DNA of 64,000 nt. Source: Enterobacter kobei (GTDB taxonomy: Bacteria; Pseudomonadota; Gammaproteobacteria; Enterobacterales; Enterobacteriaceae). Made by a program: the position numbers and the translations under genes. The notes beneath the pieces are model-generated. The model ran no database searches, was not told where the DNA came from, and saw nothing but the letters and a program-made list of their open reading frames with translations. Shown here piece after piece: positions 36,285 to 47,428 of this stretch (position 1 is its first letter; each line of letters starts with the position of its first letter). The stretch is from the NCBI RefSeq assembly GCF_001729765.1, contig NZ_CP017181.1, positions 3,968,001-4,032,000 of the forward strand, written 5' to 3'.

Positions 36285-37001
36285 TTACTTCAACGTCCCC
36301 ACCAGCGCCTTCCGGCTATCTTCCAGCGACACCACGCGTTTACACACGTCTTTGCCGAACTGCTGGAAATCATCTTCCTGGTTCTTCCACTCGTTCTGAA
36401 TTGAGGTCTGCAAGCCACCCAGACTGCCCAGCACGCCCTGCAGCGGGTTACCGCCGCCCTTCAGGACCGCTTTAGCCCCCATCTCGTTGATGCTGTCCTG
36501 CAGAATGCCGCCCATCGCCTGGTTCACCAGCTGCTGTCCGTCAGCACGGACCTGATCAATCGCCTTGTAGTGGAACGTCAGGCCATCAGAGCGCGTCTCG
36601 ATAATCCGGTTCATCTGCTCTTTGAGCTGCTTATCGAGCTTCGTCAGGCGGGAGCGCATATTGCTACTCTCCCCCACCTCTTTGGTAATGATCTTATCCA
36701 GTGCAACACGGCTTTTTTCGACGCGCGTCAGGGCTCCTTCATTAATCCATGGCAGCGCGGTACGCAAATCGGCCTGATAGTCTTTCGCCTGCTCACGCTG
36801 TGCGGCTGTCAGATTGTACTCTTTGCCGTTAAAGGTGACGTTCCCTTGCGGCGTAATCACCAGATTGCCGTTCTCGCCTTTGACCTGCACGGTTTGCGGG
36901 CTTAACACCACGTCATCACGCGGGGTGACGCTACATTTATACTCCGCATGGGCGGTGAATCCGGTTGCCATCAAAGCAACAGCCAGCAACGTTTTGCGCA
37001 T
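36285..37001 (-). CDS. yggN: DUF2884 family protein YggN
   Basis: A 238-residue periplasmic protein with a signal peptide (MRKTLLAVALMATGFTAHA). It matches E. coli YggN along the full length, including YKCSVTPRDDVVLSPQTVQ and DGLTFHYKAIDQVRA. Function unknown. The start at 37001 follows GGGAG; the frame extends to 37070 without support. yggL and trmB are upstream on the same strand. Confidence 0.93.
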   Translation of the reverse strand: MRKTLLAVALMATGFTAHAEYKCSVTPRDDVVLSPQTVQVKGENGNLVITPQGNVTFNGKEYNLTAAQREQAKDYQADLRTALPWINEGALTRVEKSRVALDKIITKEVGESSNMRSRLTKLDKQLKEQMNRIIETRSDGLTFHYKAIDQVRADGQQLVNQAMGGILQDSINEMGAKAVLKGGGNPLQGVLGSLGGLQTSIQNEWKNQEDDFQQFGKDVCKRVVSLEDSRKALVGTLK

Positions 37002-37057
37002 CTTAAACACTCCCTCAGACAAAATGGGCCAGCTAATGCTGGCCCTTGACTGCTTTA

Positions 37058-37384
37058 TTAGTCCCACCAAACGTCGAAAAGTTCGCTGACGCGGACATCT
37101 TCCAGCTTGTGGTCTTCAAGCCATTTACGAACCAGCGCCTGATGTTCTTCGGTGCATTTACCCACTTCCTGGGTGCAGATCAGACCTTCCCACGCCAGGT
37201 AACCGCTACCGTCGAAGGCCAGCTTGTTGGGCTCAATCACGTCGTTGATGAAGGCATCCACGTCCTGATCGATCTGTTCTATACTGGTGCCTTCCGGGAA
37301 ACGCCACGCAACGGAGAAACCCACTTCCTGGAATTCTTCGATATGCATTTTTTTACGCAGACGACGGCTACGATTCTTTGCCAT
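37058..37384 (-). CDS. yggL: YggL, 50S ribosome-associated protein (DUF469)
   Basis: A 108-residue basic-start protein ([20 protein letters not shown]) matching E. coli YggL, which copurifies with the large ribosomal subunit. Its start codon overlaps the trmB stop by one base, so translation is coupled. Confidence 0.94.
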   Translation of the reverse strand: MAKNRSRRLRKKMHIEEFQEVGFSVAWRFPEGTSIEQIDQDVDAFINDVIEPNKLAFDGSGYLAWEGLICTQEVGKCTEEHQALVRKWLEDHKLEDVRVSELFDVWWD

Positions 37385-38103
37385 TATTTCACCCTCTCGA
37401 ACATTAAGTCCCATACACCGTGACCAAGACGATGGCCACGCTGTTCAAATTTCGTTACCGGACGTGAATCCGGACGCGGAACATAGTCGTTGCTTTCAGA
37501 CTGGTTTTTATACCCGTCCAGAGACGACATCACTTCCAGCATATGTTCCGCATAAGGTTCCCAGTCGGTCGCCATATGGAAGACGCCGCCCAGTTTCAGC
37601 TTGCTTTTCACCAGCTCGGCAAACGGTGCCTGAACGATACGGCGTTTATTATGACGTGCTTTGTGCCACGGGTCAGGGAAAAAGAGCTGAACCATGGTTA
37701 AAGAATTGTCAGGAATCATTTTGTGCAGCACTTCCACCGCGTCATGACACATGACGCGCAGGTTCTCTACACCCTCTTCATGGGCAGTTGCGAGACACGC
37801 GCCGACGCCCGGGGAGTGCACTTCAATACCGAGGAAGTTCTGCTCCGGGCGAGCTTGCGCCATGGTCACCAGAGAGGTGCCCATACCAAAACCAATCTCC
37901 AGCGTGACTGGCGCTTCGCGGCCAAACAGCCCGGCAAAGTCCAGCGGCTGCTCGCTGAACTCAACGCCCATCACCGGCCAGTAGTTGTCCAGCGCATGTT
38001 GCTGCCCTTTTGTCAGGCGGCCCTGACGACGGACAAAGCTGCGAATACGGCGCAGCGGGCGACCGTTTTCATCAAATTCCGGTGAAATGACGTCGTTTTT
38101 CAT
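37384..38103 (-). CDS. trmB: tRNA (guanine-N7)-methyltransferase
   Basis: A 239-residue SAM enzyme that methylates G46 in tRNA. The SAM site EIGFGMG, the [14 protein letters not shown] motif and the C-terminal [10 protein letters not shown] match E. coli TrmB. The start at 38103 gives the E. coli length. It is divergent from mutY. Confidence 0.96.
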   Translation of the reverse strand: MKNDVISPEFDENGRPLRRIRSFVRRQGRLTKGQQHALDNYWPVMGVEFSEQPLDFAGLFGREAPVTLEIGFGMGTSLVTMAQARPEQNFLGIEVHSPGVGACLATAHEEGVENLRVMCHDAVEVLHKMIPDNSLTMVQLFFPDPWHKARHNKRRIVQAPFAELVKSKLKLGGVFHMATDWEPYAEHMLEVMSSLDGYKNQSESNDYVPRPDSRPVTKFEQRGHRLGHGVWDLMFERVK

Positions 38104-38247
38104 AAAAGAGTTGTCTGCTTGTGAGAATGTTCGGGAAACGGGCATTATCCAAAGTTAAGGCGTCTATGCAAGCATGGGAAAGATCCGGTTTACAGCAGAT
38201 TGACGCTGTGCTGCAATCTGCGTCCCTGATTATGTGAATCGATGACC

Positions 38248-39300
38248 ATGCAAGCCTCTCAATTTTCAGCCCAGGTGCTGGACTGGTACGACAAATACGG
38301 GCGTAAAACCCTGCCCTGGCAAATTGAAAAAACGCCTTACAAAGTATGGCTCTCCGAAGTGATGTTGCAACAAACGCAGGTCGCCACGGTGATCCCATAC
38401 TTTGAGCGTTTTATGGCACGCTTCCCGACGGTAACAGACCTGGCGAATGCCCCGCTGGACGAGGTATTGCACCTGTGGACAGGCCTGGGCTATTACGCCC
38501 GCGCGCGTAATCTGCACAAGGCCGCGCAGCAGGTCGCCACGCGCCACAACGGTAAATTCCCGGAAACCTTCGATGAAGTGGCAGATTTACCCGGCGTCGG
38601 GCGTTCAACGGCGGGAGCCATTCTCTCTCTCTCTTTGGGTAAGCATTTCCCGATCCTCGACGGCAACGTGAAGCGCGTGCTGGCACGTTGCTATGCCGTG
38701 GACGGCTGGCCCGGTAAAAAAGAGGTTGAGAAACGTCTGTGGGAGATCAGTGAAGCGGTTACCCCGGCCAACGGCGTCGAACGTTTTAACCAGGCGATGA
38801 TGGATCTGGGTGCGATGGTTTGCACGCGCTCAAAACCCAAGTGCGAACTCTGCCCGCTCAATACTCTCTGCGTGGCCTACGCTAACCATTCGTGGTCGCA
38901 ATACCCGGGGAAAAAACCGAAGCAGACGCTACCGGAGCGCACCGGTTACATGCTGCTGATGCAGCACGGCGACGAGGTGTTCCTGGCCCAGCGTCCACCG
39001 AGCGGCCTGTGGGGCGGTCTATATTGCTTCCCGCAGTTTGAAGGTGAAGATTTGCTGCGTGAATGGCTTAAACAGCGCGGTATTGCTGCCGATAACCTGA
39101 CACAGCTGACCGCGTTTCGCCATACCTTCAGCCATTTCCACCTGGATATTGTGCCGATGTGGCTTCCCGTGTCCTCATTTGCCTCGTGCATGGATGAAGG
39201 CACCGCTCTCTGGTATAACTTAGCGCAACCGCCATCAGTCGGGCTGGCGGCTCCCGTGGAGCGCCTGTTACAGCAATTACGTGCCGGTGCAATGGTTTAG
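38248..39300 (+). CDS. mutY: Adenine DNA glycosylase
   Basis: A 350-residue base-excision enzyme that removes A paired with 8-oxoguanine. The helix-hairpin-helix [14 protein letters not shown] with its downstream catalytic Asp (LDGNVKRV), the [4Fe-4S] cysteines [17 protein letters not shown], and the NUDIX-like C-terminal domain ([16 protein letters not shown]) are all present. MQASQFSA is the E. coli start; ATG 38242 adds two residues. yggX and mltC follow as in E. coli. Confidence 0.97.
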   Translation: MQASQFSAQVLDWYDKYGRKTLPWQIEKTPYKVWLSEVMLQQTQVATVIPYFERFMARFPTVTDLANAPLDEVLHLWTGLGYYARARNLHKAAQQVATRHNGKFPETFDEVADLPGVGRSTAGAILSLSLGKHFPILDGNVKRVLARCYAVDGWPGKKEVEKRLWEISEAVTPANGVERFNQAMMDLGAMVCTRSKPKCELCPLNTLCVAYANHSWSQYPGKKPKQTLPERTGYMLLMQHGDEVFLAQRPPSGLWGGLYCFPQFEGEDLLREWLKQRGIAADNLTQLTAFRHTFSHFHLDIVPMWLPVSSFASCMDEGTALWYNLAQPPSVGLAAPVERLLQQLRAGAMV

Positions 39301-39326
39301 CATCGACAAGAAAAAGAGGAATGAGT

Positions 39327-39599
39327 ATGGCCAGAACGATTTTTTGTACTTTCCTGCAGCGTGACGCTGAAGGCCAGGATTTCCAGCTTTATCCGGGTGA
39401 TCTGGGTAAACGCATTTATAACGAGATCTCCAAAGAAGCCTGGGGACAGTGGCAGAAAAAGCAGACCATGCTGATTAACGAGAAAAAGCTCAGCATGATG
39501 AACCCGGAACACCGCAAGCTGCTGGAACAGGAGATGGTGAACTTCCTGTTTGAAGGCAAAGACGTGCATATCGAAGGCTATACGCCTCCAGAAAAATAA
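39327..39599 (+). CDS. yggX: Fe(II)-trafficking protein YggX
   Basis: A 90-residue protein with the conserved start [15 protein letters not shown] and the family's single Cys at about residue 6-7. It protects iron-sulfur clusters from oxidative damage. AAGAGGA lies seven bases before ATG 39327 and is too close to ATG 39321. It lies 26 bases after mutY, whose cluster it may help maintain. Confidence 0.95.
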   Translation: MARTIFCTFLQRDAEGQDFQLYPGDLGKRIYNEISKEAWGQWQKKQTMLINEKKLSMMNPEHRKLLEQEMVNFLFEGKDVHIEGYTPPEK

Positions 39600-39610
39600 T
39601 ATTGAGCGGC

Positions 39611-39690
39611 TGTTGCCGGGTGGCGCTGCGCTTACCCGGCCTACAAAACCGTAGGCCCGTGCAAGCGAAGCGCCGCCGGGCAATAGCAAC
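39611..39690. repeat. REP pair
   Basis: Inverted REP units (GCCGGGTGGCGCTGCGCTTA and GCGAAGCGCCGCCGGGCAAT) between yggX and mltC. Confidence 0.85.
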
Positions 39691-39696
39691 GACTAA

Positions 39697-40800
<1,104 letters not shown>

Positions 40801-40808
40801 AAAACTCC

Positions 40809-40844
40809 CCCTCACCCTAACCCTCTCCCCAAAAGGGAGAGGGG
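40809..40844. repeat. Dyad repeat (CCTAACCCTCTCCC family)
   Basis: CCCTCTCCCC, four A, then GGGAGAGGGG, preceded by the shared CCCTCACCCTAA arm; nine bases after the mltC stop. Probable transcript end. Confidence 0.75.
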
Positions 40845-40865
40845 ACTTGAACACCCATACGAAAA

Positions 40866-40881
40866 TGTTATTTGCATCACA
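40866..40881 (+). promoter_or_regulatory. CRP site upstream of nupG
   Basis: TGTTATTTGCATCACA fits TGTGA-N6-TCACA with one mismatch. A weaker half-site TGTGG-ATTGCA lies at 40900. E. coli nupG is CRP-dependent and CytR-repressed, which fits a tandem-site layout. Confidence 0.6.
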
Positions 40882-41025
40882 ATCCAAACTGCAAATTAAT
40901 GTGGATTGCATTTTTTTGCGGGAGGTAACAAAACATATCGTTGCCAACTGATAGAATTGCATCAAATAACAACCCTGAATGTTCCAAAAACAACATATCT
41001 CCCGCTCACTTGTGAGGAAAGTAAC

Positions 41026-42282
41026 ATGAACCTTAAGCTGCAGCTTAAAATATTGTCGTTTCTGCAGTTCTGCCTGTGGGGTAGCTGGCTGACTACACTC
41101 GGCTCCTATATGTTTGTGACGCTCAAGTTCGATGGTGCGTCAATCGGTGCCGTCTACAGCTCGCTGGGTATCGCGGCGGTCTTCATGCCAACACTGCTCG
41201 GTATCGTGGCGGATAAATGGTTAAGTGCGAAATGGCTGTACATGCTTTGCCATCTGGTGGGCGCGGGGACGCTGTTTATGGCGGCCGAAGTGACCACGCC
41301 GGGGGCAATGTTTATGGTGATCCTGCTTAACTCGCTGGCCTATATGCCAACGCTTGGGCTGATCAACACCATCTCTTACTACCGCCTGAAATCTGCCGGG
41401 ATGGATATCGTGACCGATTTCCCACCAATCCGTATCTGGGGCACCATCGGCTTTATCATGGCAATGTGGGGCGTGAGCTTCGCAGGCTTTGAACTGAGCC
41501 ATATGCAGCTCTACATCGGTGCCGCGCTCTCCGTGCTGCTGGCGATCTTCACCCTGACGCTGCCAACCATTCCGGTTTCAAACCAGCAGAAAAACCAGAG
41601 CTGGAGCACCATGCTCGGTCTGGACGCGTTCGCGCTGTTTAAAAACAAACGGATGGCGATCTTCTTTATCTTCTCCATGCTGTTGGGCGCAGAGCTGCAG
41701 ATCACCAACATGTTCGGCAACACCTTCCTGCACAGCTTCGATAACAATCCGCTGTTTGCCGGAAGCTTTATCGTTGAGCATGCGTCGGTGATGATGTCCA
41801 TCTCTCAGATCTCTGAGACGCTGTTCATCCTGACCATCCCGTTCTTCCTGAGCCGCTACGGCATCAAGAACGTCATGCTGATCAGTATCGCGGCATGGAT
41901 GTTGCGCTTTGGTCTGTTCGCCTACGGCGACCCGAGCGCATTCGGCACCGTACTGCTGGTGCTGTCGATGATTGTTTACGGCTGTGCCTTCGACTTCTTC
42001 AACATTTCCGGTTCCGTATTCGTGGAAAAAGAAGTGAAGCCTGAAATCCGCGCCAGCGCACAGGGCATGTTCCTGATGATGACCAACGGCTTCGGCTGTA
42101 TTCTGGGCGGCGTGGTGAGCGGTAAAGTGGTAGAGATGTACACCACCAACGGCATCACCAACTGGCAGCCGGTGTGGCTGATCTTCGCCGCATACTCGCT
42201 GGTGCTGTTCTTCGCGTTCATCGCGCTGTTCAAGTACAAGCACGTGCGTGTGCCGAACGGTGCGCAGCCGATCGCGCATTGA
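41026..42282 (+). CDS. nupG: Nucleoside:proton symporter NupG
   Basis: A 418-residue, 12-TM nucleoside permease near-identical to E. coli NupG. It imports purine and pyrimidine nucleosides with protons. The family segments PTLGLINTISYYRL and DFPPIRIWGTIGFI are conserved. The start at 41026 has GTGAGGAAA before it; the frame is open to 40906 but that part overlaps the promoter region. In E. coli speC is next; here a citrate cluster intervenes. Confidence 0.97.
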   Translation: MNLKLQLKILSFLQFCLWGSWLTTLGSYMFVTLKFDGASIGAVYSSLGIAAVFMPTLLGIVADKWLSAKWLYMLCHLVGAGTLFMAAEVTTPGAMFMVILLNSLAYMPTLGLINTISYYRLKSAGMDIVTDFPPIRIWGTIGFIMAMWGVSFAGFELSHMQLYIGAALSVLLAIFTLTLPTIPVSNQQKNQSWSTMLGLDAFALFKNKRMAIFFIFSMLLGAELQITNMFGNTFLHSFDNNPLFAGSFIVEHASVMMSISQISETLFILTIPFFLSRYGIKNVMLISIAAWMLRFGLFAYGDPSAFGTVLLVLSMIVYGCAFDFFNISGSVFVEKEVKPEIRASAQGMFLMMTNGFGCILGGVVSGKVVEMYTTNGITNWQPVWLIFAAYSLVLFFAFIALFKYKHVRVPNGAQPIAH

Positions 42283-42287
42283 TTGTT

Positions 42288-42362
42288 GTGCCCGGTGGCG
42301 CTAACGCTTACCGGGCCTACAAAACCAAACCGTAGGCCGGGTAAGGCGAAGCCGCCACCCGG
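42288..42362. repeat. REP pair
   Basis: Inverted REP units (GCCCGGTGGCGCTAACGCTT and GTAAGGCGAAGCCGCCACCC) between the convergent ends of nupG and citG. Confidence 0.85.
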
Positions 42363-43166
42363 CTATTTTATTCCAGACAGCACCCACCCCACCGACAGCA
42401 AATCCGCGCTGCCGCCCGGACTCAGATTGCGTTCTATCAATGCGATATCCATTTTAAGCAACGCTTCGCGGTCCCAGCCGTTAGCCAGCAATTCCCGCGC
42501 GTAGTCCTGAACGTAGCGCAGCCCTTCCATGCCACCGCGCGACACCAGATTGCTGTCCTGATTGACTGACATCAGGCGTAACAGCAGGCTGTGAAGCGAC
42601 CGTCCGTTCCACTGTGCCAACGCCTTACGCACCGTGGCAAAGCCGCTTTCCGCCTCACCGCGCGCGCCGGTTAAGCCGTGCTGCTGAAACTGCCGCTCGC
42701 CCGCCGTCGCCTGCCCGCTGCGCGCGGCCAACTCTCGCGACACCAGCCCGCGGCAGATGTTACCCACCTCACAACAGAGGCTGTCCGCAGAAAGATTGTT
42801 CACACGTCCGGCGGCGAAGCACAGTAAACCCAGGGCAAAAATCCCGCCTTTGTGCGTATTCACGCCGTTCGTCGCGGCGTACATCGCCTGCTCGCAGGCC
42901 ATCCCCATTGGGCGGATAATCCGTAGCTGTGCGTCAGCGGGCTTATCCGCATGCGCGTTACCAAGTTCAGCAAAGCGCGCAAACCACGGCGTAATCGCCG
43001 CAATGCTGCGGGCAAACAGCGCGTGGTCCATATCGCGGTGGGAACCGTTATTGAGCTTGTCCACCAGCCCCGGTTTGGGCGTCAGCTCCAGCTCCTGCCA
43101 CAGTGCCGCTTCGGCAAGCGCGGGCACGTCCGCAATGCGGGGTTTAGTCGCGAGCAAACCAGTCAT
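42363..43166 (-). CDS. citG: Triphosphoribosyl-dephospho-CoA synthase
   Basis: A 267-residue enzyme that makes the precursor of the citrate lyase prosthetic group from dephospho-CoA and ATP. It shows the CitG/MdcB pattern ELTPKPGLVDKLNNGSHRDM and VNTHKGGIFALGLLCFAAG, and SVNQDSNLVSRGGMEGL. It overlaps citX by 23 bases in another frame; ATG 43166 has GGAG upstream, while the frame's first codon is a TTG. Last gene of the cit operon. Confidence 0.93.
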   Translation of the reverse strand: MTGLLATKPRIADVPALAEAALWQELELTPKPGLVDKLNNGSHRDMDHALFARSIAAITPWFARFAELGNAHADKPADAQLRIIRPMGMACEQAMYAATNGVNTHKGGIFALGLLCFAAGRVNNLSADSLCCEVGNICRGLVSRELAARSGQATAGERQFQQHGLTGARGEAESGFATVRKALAQWNGRSLHSLLLRLMSVNQDSNLVSRGGMEGLRYVQDYARELLANGWDREALLKMDIALIERNLSPGGSADLLSVGWVLSGIK

Positions 43167-43683
43167 CAATCATCTTCTCCACCCGGGAAACCACCTGCTC
43201 AACGGGATGGTTCCGCGAGCGGGAACAGGCATGCGCAGGTTCGTCGCAGATCAGGCAGCGTCTGAGATTTGCCCCCAGCGACTGACGCCCGACGTGGCCA
43301 TGCTGAGGGCAGATAACATCCAGATCCCACAGCCTGCCGAGCGGGTGCGTCTGCTCCAGATCCGCGCAGTGCGCTTTAATTTCCGCTGCCGGATGAGCCA
43401 CGCACCACAGGGCCTCGGGCCCGGTCGGAAGCCACAGCACCTGACGGTCCAGCACCTGCCAGCGGTTCTCCCATAGCAGCTGGTCGCACGTCTGGAGCGC
43501 TACGCCCATGGTGTTGCGATAGCGCAGGCTGTCTTTAATTTCCCCTGGCGTGACCAGCGTGAGGGAAATCACCGGTTGTTGATAGTGCTCAAGCATGTCA
43601 GCCTGACGCGCTGCGCGGCGCTCTTTCGCCGCCAGCAGTTCGTCCAGGCTGACACCCGTCCGCACGGGTGTCGCTACTGTCAT
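43144..43683 (-). CDS. citX: Holo-citrate lyase synthase (apo-ACP phosphoribosyl-dephospho-CoA transferase)
   Basis: A 179-residue transferase that attaches the prosthetic group to CitD. The family signature GRLWDLDVICPQHG is near residue 120, and it ends with the conserved cysteine stretch RRCLICDEPAHAC. ATG 43683 follows AGGAG and lies just after the citF stop. In some bacteria citX and citG are fused; here they are separate but overlap. Confidence 0.94.
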   Translation of the reverse strand: MTVATPVRTGVSLDELLAAKERRAARQADMLEHYQQPVISLTLVTPGEIKDSLRYRNTMGVALQTCDQLLWENRWQVLDRQVLWLPTGPEALWCVAHPAAEIKAHCADLEQTHPLGRLWDLDVICPQHGHVGRQSLGANLRRCLICDEPAHACSRSRNHPVEQVVSRVEKMIDDWFARD

Positions 43684-43685
43684 AA

Positions 43686-45203
43686 TCACTCCTTCACCTG
43701 TCGCACGGTGTCGATCACGCTGCCGTCGCGGTAGCGGATCACCCCGACGATTTTGTCGGTAAACTCAATCGGCTTTGGTACGCCCGTCAGCGATATCGCC
43801 CGTTCATAGAGCGCGTTGATATCCACAATCTTCAGCCCGGCAGCCATCAGCCGCTCACGTACCTCCGGGCGCGCCGGGTTAACCGCAATGCCGTGATCGG
43901 TGACCAGCACGTCGATGCTCTCACCCGGCGTGAGGCGCGTGGTAACGCGCTTCACGACCGTCGGAATGCGGCTGCGCAGCAGCGGCGCAACGACGATGGT
44001 GAGGTTCGCCGCAGCGGCCACGTCGCAGTGTCCGCCGGACGCGCCGCGCATCACGCCGTCGGAGCCGGTGATGACGTTGACGTTGAAATCAACGTCGATT
44101 TCGAGGGCGCTGAGGATCACCACGTCGAGCTGGTCGCAGCTTGCCGCCTTGCTGCCGGGGTTGGCGTAAACATTGGTGGAGATCTCCACGTGGTTCGGGT
44201 TGCGCGCCAGAGACGCCGCCGCCTGGCCGTCAAAGCACTGGGTGTCGAGCAGCTTTTCGATGAGCCCCTTCTCGTGCAAATCCACCAGGCTGCCGGTGAT
44301 GCCGCCAAGCGCGAAGCGCGCCTTCACGCCGCTGCGCTCCATTTTCTCTTCCATAAAACGCGTGCAGGCGGTCGCCGCCGCGCCGGAGCCGGTCTGCATT
44401 GAGAAGCCCGGGTAAAAGTAGCCGGAATGTTCAATCACGTCCGCCGCATAGCGGGCGATCATCAGCTCGCGCGGGTTGCTGGTGACGCGCGCCGCGCCAA
44501 CGCTGATTTTCGCCGGGTCACCGACGCTCTCAACCTGCACGATGTAGTCCACCTGGTCCTGCACCAGGCTGGCGGGCATATTGGGGAACGGCACCAGTTC
44601 TTCGGTCAGCAGCACCACCTTGCGGGCAAAGTGCGCATCCACCATGGCGTAGCCCAGCGAGCCGCAGCAGGATTTACCGTGGGTGCCGTTGGCGTTGCCA
44701 AACTCATCGCTGCACGGCACGCCGAGAAACGCCACGTCGATATTCAGCTCGCCGTCCTGCAAGAGCTTCACGCGCCCGCCGTGGGAGTGAATTTGCACCG
44801 GCTCGTCCATCAGCCCGTGGGAGATTGCATCCGCCAGCCTGCCGCGCATTCCGGAGGTGTAAATGCGGGTGATGACGCCGCTTTCAATATGCTCGATCAG
44901 CGCGTCATTGCAGGTCATCAGCGAGCTGGAGGCCAGCGTCAGGTTTTTGAAACCCATTCGCGCCAGCAGCGCCACGACGGTGTTGATCACCCGGTCGCCT
45001 TCGCGAAACGCGTGGTGGAAAGAGATGGTCATCCCGTCCTGCAGGCCGCAGCGCTTCACCGCCTCTTCAACGGAGGCGCAGAGTTTGCGGCTGTGCTTCG
45101 CGTCAGCATCCGCCAGCCACGGCGTCGCGCTGTGGGCGGTATCAAACGGTTTTAAGCCCCGCAGATGGGGGAAATTCATATGGAGAAGTTCAGTCTGGTT
45201 CAT
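43686..45203 (-). CDS. citF: Citrate lyase alpha subunit (citrate CoA-transferase)
   Basis: A 505-residue subunit that exchanges the acetyl group of acetyl-ACP for citrate to form citryl-ACP. The CitF family landmarks GMTISFHHAFREGD, FLGVPCSDEFGNANG and ITGSDGVMRGASGGH are present. The open frame runs to 45347, but MNQTELLHMNF at 45203 has an AAGGA ribosome site and the normal CitF length. It follows citE by 10 bases. Confidence 0.95.
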   Translation of the reverse strand: MNQTELLHMNFPHLRGLKPFDTAHSATPWLADADAKHSRKLCASVEEAVKRCGLQDGMTISFHHAFREGDRVINTVVALLARMGFKNLTLASSSLMTCNDALIEHIESGVITRIYTSGMRGRLADAISHGLMDEPVQIHSHGGRVKLLQDGELNIDVAFLGVPCSDEFGNANGTHGKSCCGSLGYAMVDAHFARKVVLLTEELVPFPNMPASLVQDQVDYIVQVESVGDPAKISVGAARVTSNPRELMIARYAADVIEHSGYFYPGFSMQTGSGAAATACTRFMEEKMERSGVKARFALGGITGSLVDLHEKGLIEKLLDTQCFDGQAAASLARNPNHVEISTNVYANPGSKAASCDQLDVVILSALEIDVDFNVNVITGSDGVMRGASGGHCDVAAAANLTIVVAPLLRSRIPTVVKRVTTRLTPGESIDVLVTDHGIAVNPARPEVRERLMAAGLKIVDINALYERAISLTGVPKPIEFTDKIVGVIRYRDGSVIDTVRQVKE

Positions 45204-45213
45204 TCTGTCATCC

Positions 45214-46089
45214 TTACCGACGCACGCCGGAGGCCGCCGCGCGCTCCAGCACCACCTGCGCGTGGTTAATAATCGGTGCATCCACCATTTTGCCGTTGAG
45301 CGACACCACGCCCAGGCCGTTACGCTCGCCCTCTTCTGCCGCCTCAATCACTCGCTTCGCGTGTTCCACCTCTTCCTGCGTCGGGGCGTAAGCGTTATGC
45401 AGCAGGTCAATCTGGCGCGGGTTAATCAGCGATTTGCCGTTAAAGCCCATCTTGCGGATCAGATCGACCTCGCGCAGGAACCCGGCCTCGTCGTTAACGT
45501 CTGACCACACCACGTCGAAGGCGTCGATGCCCGCCGCGCGGGCGGCGTGCAATACGGCGCAGCGGGCGTAGAACAGCTCGGTGCCGTCGCCGCGCTCGGT
45601 CTGCATATCCATCACATAATCAAAGGCGGCCAGCGCGATGCCGATGAGGCGCGGGGAGCTGCGGGCAATCGCCACGGCATTTATCACGCCAATGGCCGAT
45701 TCAATCGCCGCCATGACGCGGGTAGAGCCGACCTCGCGGCCGCACTCGCGTTCAATACGCGCCAGGTGACCCTCCAGCTCGTAGATATCGTCCGGGGTAT
45801 CGGTTTTCGGCAGGCGAATCACGTCCACGCCCGCCCGCACGGCGGCTTCCAGATCCAGCAGGCCAAACGGCGTGCTCAGCGGGTTAATGCGCACCACGGT
45901 TTCGATATCCTGATACATCGGGTGCTGTAGCGCGTGGAACACCAGCATGCGCGCGGTGTCTTTCTCGCGCAGGGCAACGGCGTCTTCCAGGTCAAACATG
46001 ATGGAATCAGGCCGATAGATAAAGGCGGTGGAAAGCATGGCGGCGTTGGCGCCCGGCAGGAACAGCATACTGCGGCGGAGTTTGCTCAT
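45214..46089 (-). CDS. citE: Citrate lyase beta subunit (citryl-ACP lyase)
   Basis: A 291-residue HpcH/HpaI-type lyase. It cleaves citryl-ACP to oxaloacetate and acetyl-ACP. The start [18 protein letters not shown], the acidic metal region [16 protein letters not shown] and the Glu in AAIESAIGV are as expected. Its ATG overlaps the citD stop by four bases. Confidence 0.96.
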   Translation of the reverse strand: MSKLRRSMLFLPGANAAMLSTAFIYRPDSIMFDLEDAVALREKDTARMLVFHALQHPMYQDIETVVRINPLSTPFGLLDLEAAVRAGVDVIRLPKTDTPDDIYELEGHLARIERECGREVGSTRVMAAIESAIGVINAVAIARSSPRLIGIALAAFDYVMDMQTERGDGTELFYARCAVLHAARAAGIDAFDVVWSDVNDEAGFLREVDLIRKMGFNGKSLINPRQIDLLHNAYAPTQEEVEHAKRVIEAAEEGERNGLGVVSLNGKMVDAPIINHAQVVLERAAASGVRR

Positions 46090-46379
46090 TTCAGCGCCCC
46101 CCAGTTGATGGTTTGATCATCGGCGGCACGCATCAGCGCGCTTTGCAGGCGGGCGCGAATAACACAGTCCAGCGCCCCTTTATCTTCAATAATGATGAGT
46201 CCCTGGTGCACGTTCATGGCGCGCAATGTGTCGTTGACCACCTGGCGAATCTGCTCGCCAAACTGCTTAATCACTTCACTGTGGATGACTATCTCCAGCT
46301 CGCCGTGAGCGGGAGCGATTTTCACCATCAGGTCGCTGGACTCCTGCGTGCCGGCCCGCGCCTCCCTTACAATATTCAT
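46086..46379 (-). CDS. citD: Citrate lyase acyl carrier protein (gamma subunit)
   Basis: A 97-residue carrier protein. Ser14 in [13 protein letters not shown] is the expected attachment point of the phosphoribosyl-dephospho-CoA arm. The start [10 protein letters not shown] at 46379 follows AGGA; the frame is open far upstream through citC, which is a shadow. It lies between citC and citE. Confidence 0.95.
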   Translation of the reverse strand: MNIVREARAGTQESSDLMVKIAPAHGELEIVIHSEVIKQFGEQIRQVVNDTLRAMNVHQGLIIIEDKGALDCVIRARLQSALMRAADDQTINWGALK

Positions 46380-46395
46380 GATAAATTCCTGGTAG

Positions 46396-47418
46396 TTATG
46401 CGACTTCGGCACTCGCACGGTAATGCGTTTCGAGATGCGCGAAGGTGGAGTCCGGGACAATCTCCCGGATCCGGGAAAACTGCTGTGTCTTGAGTAAATG
46501 GCGCACTTCGGACGCGGAAATGGCGTTGCCGGTGGCCTTGATGCGCGGCATTTCCACCACCTCAATATGCGAGGCCAGCAGGTCGTGCAGCGTCTGGTTG
46601 TACTGCCGGGTGATATCGCAAAAGGGCTCCGAGCCGATGAAGCGGTGGGTGATGCCCAGCGCCGGGGCAATAAAGTCCCGGAAAATCAGCACGTCGATTT
46701 CACTCCACGCCTGCTGCACTTTGCCGGTCTCCTTCAGGAAGTAGGCCGGGAAAGTGGCGCGGGAGATGATGTACTGCGAGCCTTCATGCACCACCACGTT
46801 CGGCAGATGCGCCACGCCCGCCCGCACCATCTCAATGCGCGCGCTAAACGGGAAGAACGACGCATCTTCACGCACTACGAAGAGATGCAGCGCATCGCAC
46901 TGCTGCGCCGCCTGCTCCACCAGATGGCGATGGCCGAGGGTGAAGGGATTGGCGTTCATCACTATCGCGCCAATGTTCTCCCCGCTTTTGCGCTTCGCGC
47001 GCAGGGAACGGCAGTAGCGTTCGATCCCCTGCGGGGTGTTCTCCATCAGCACCGCGTTGTTTCCGCTCTGGGCAATCGGCCAGAAGCCACTGCGGGCAAA
47101 GCGCTCCCGGTTGCACGGACGGGTGCAGAGGAAGAGGTGAAAATGGCCGCGCTCCAGCGCCGCATTTTCCACCTCAGCCAGCAGCCGCGCGCTGAGGTTC
47201 TCGCCGCGAAGCTGCTCGTTGACCGCCACGCATTTGATGACGTTGGCGGCAAGCCCTGCGCAACCCACCAGCTGCGAGCCGGACCAGGCTTCGACAAACA
47301 GTGTGATGTCGTTGTCCAGGCCCAGGCCGCTGTCTGCCAGCAGGTAGCGGATCTGGCTTAAGCGTTCCGGATGCTTCGCCACCAGAGTGTGGCGAAAATC
47401 GATGGGTTGACTGTTCAT
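46396..47418 (-). CDS. citC: [Citrate (pro-3S)-lyase] ligase
   Basis: A 340-residue enzyme that acetylates the prosthetic group of citrate lyase with acetate and ATP, switching the lyase on. An N-terminal GNAT-like domain (KCVAVNEQLRGENLSARLL) is followed by a nucleotidyltransferase domain with the (T/H)xGH motif in NANPFTLGHRHLV and a late TGNAISASEVRHLL. First of the citCDEFXG core. Confidence 0.95.
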   Translation of the reverse strand: MNSQPIDFRHTLVAKHPERLSQIRYLLADSGLGLDNDITLFVEAWSGSQLVGCAGLAANVIKCVAVNEQLRGENLSARLLAEVENAALERGHFHLFLCTRPCNRERFARSGFWPIAQSGNNAVLMENTPQGIERYCRSLRAKRKSGENIGAIVMNANPFTLGHRHLVEQAAQQCDALHLFVVREDASFFPFSARIEMVRAGVAHLPNVVVHEGSQYIISRATFPAYFLKETGKVQQAWSEIDVLIFRDFIAPALGITHRFIGSEPFCDITRQYNQTLHDLLASHIEVVEMPRIKATGNAISASEVRHLLKTQQFSRIREIVPDSTFAHLETHYRASAEVA

Positions 47419-47428
47419 GCCGTTTTAC

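Noticed and set aside
41578..42279. A 233-codon minus-strand frame antisense to nupG.
   Set aside because: It covers the strongly conserved nupG coding sequence and gives a His/Gln/Glu-rich product typical of antisense frames.
46086..46670. A 194-residue form of citD.
   Set aside because: The extra N-terminus is an out-of-frame reading of citC; the AGGA-preceded start at 46379 gives the normal 97-residue carrier.
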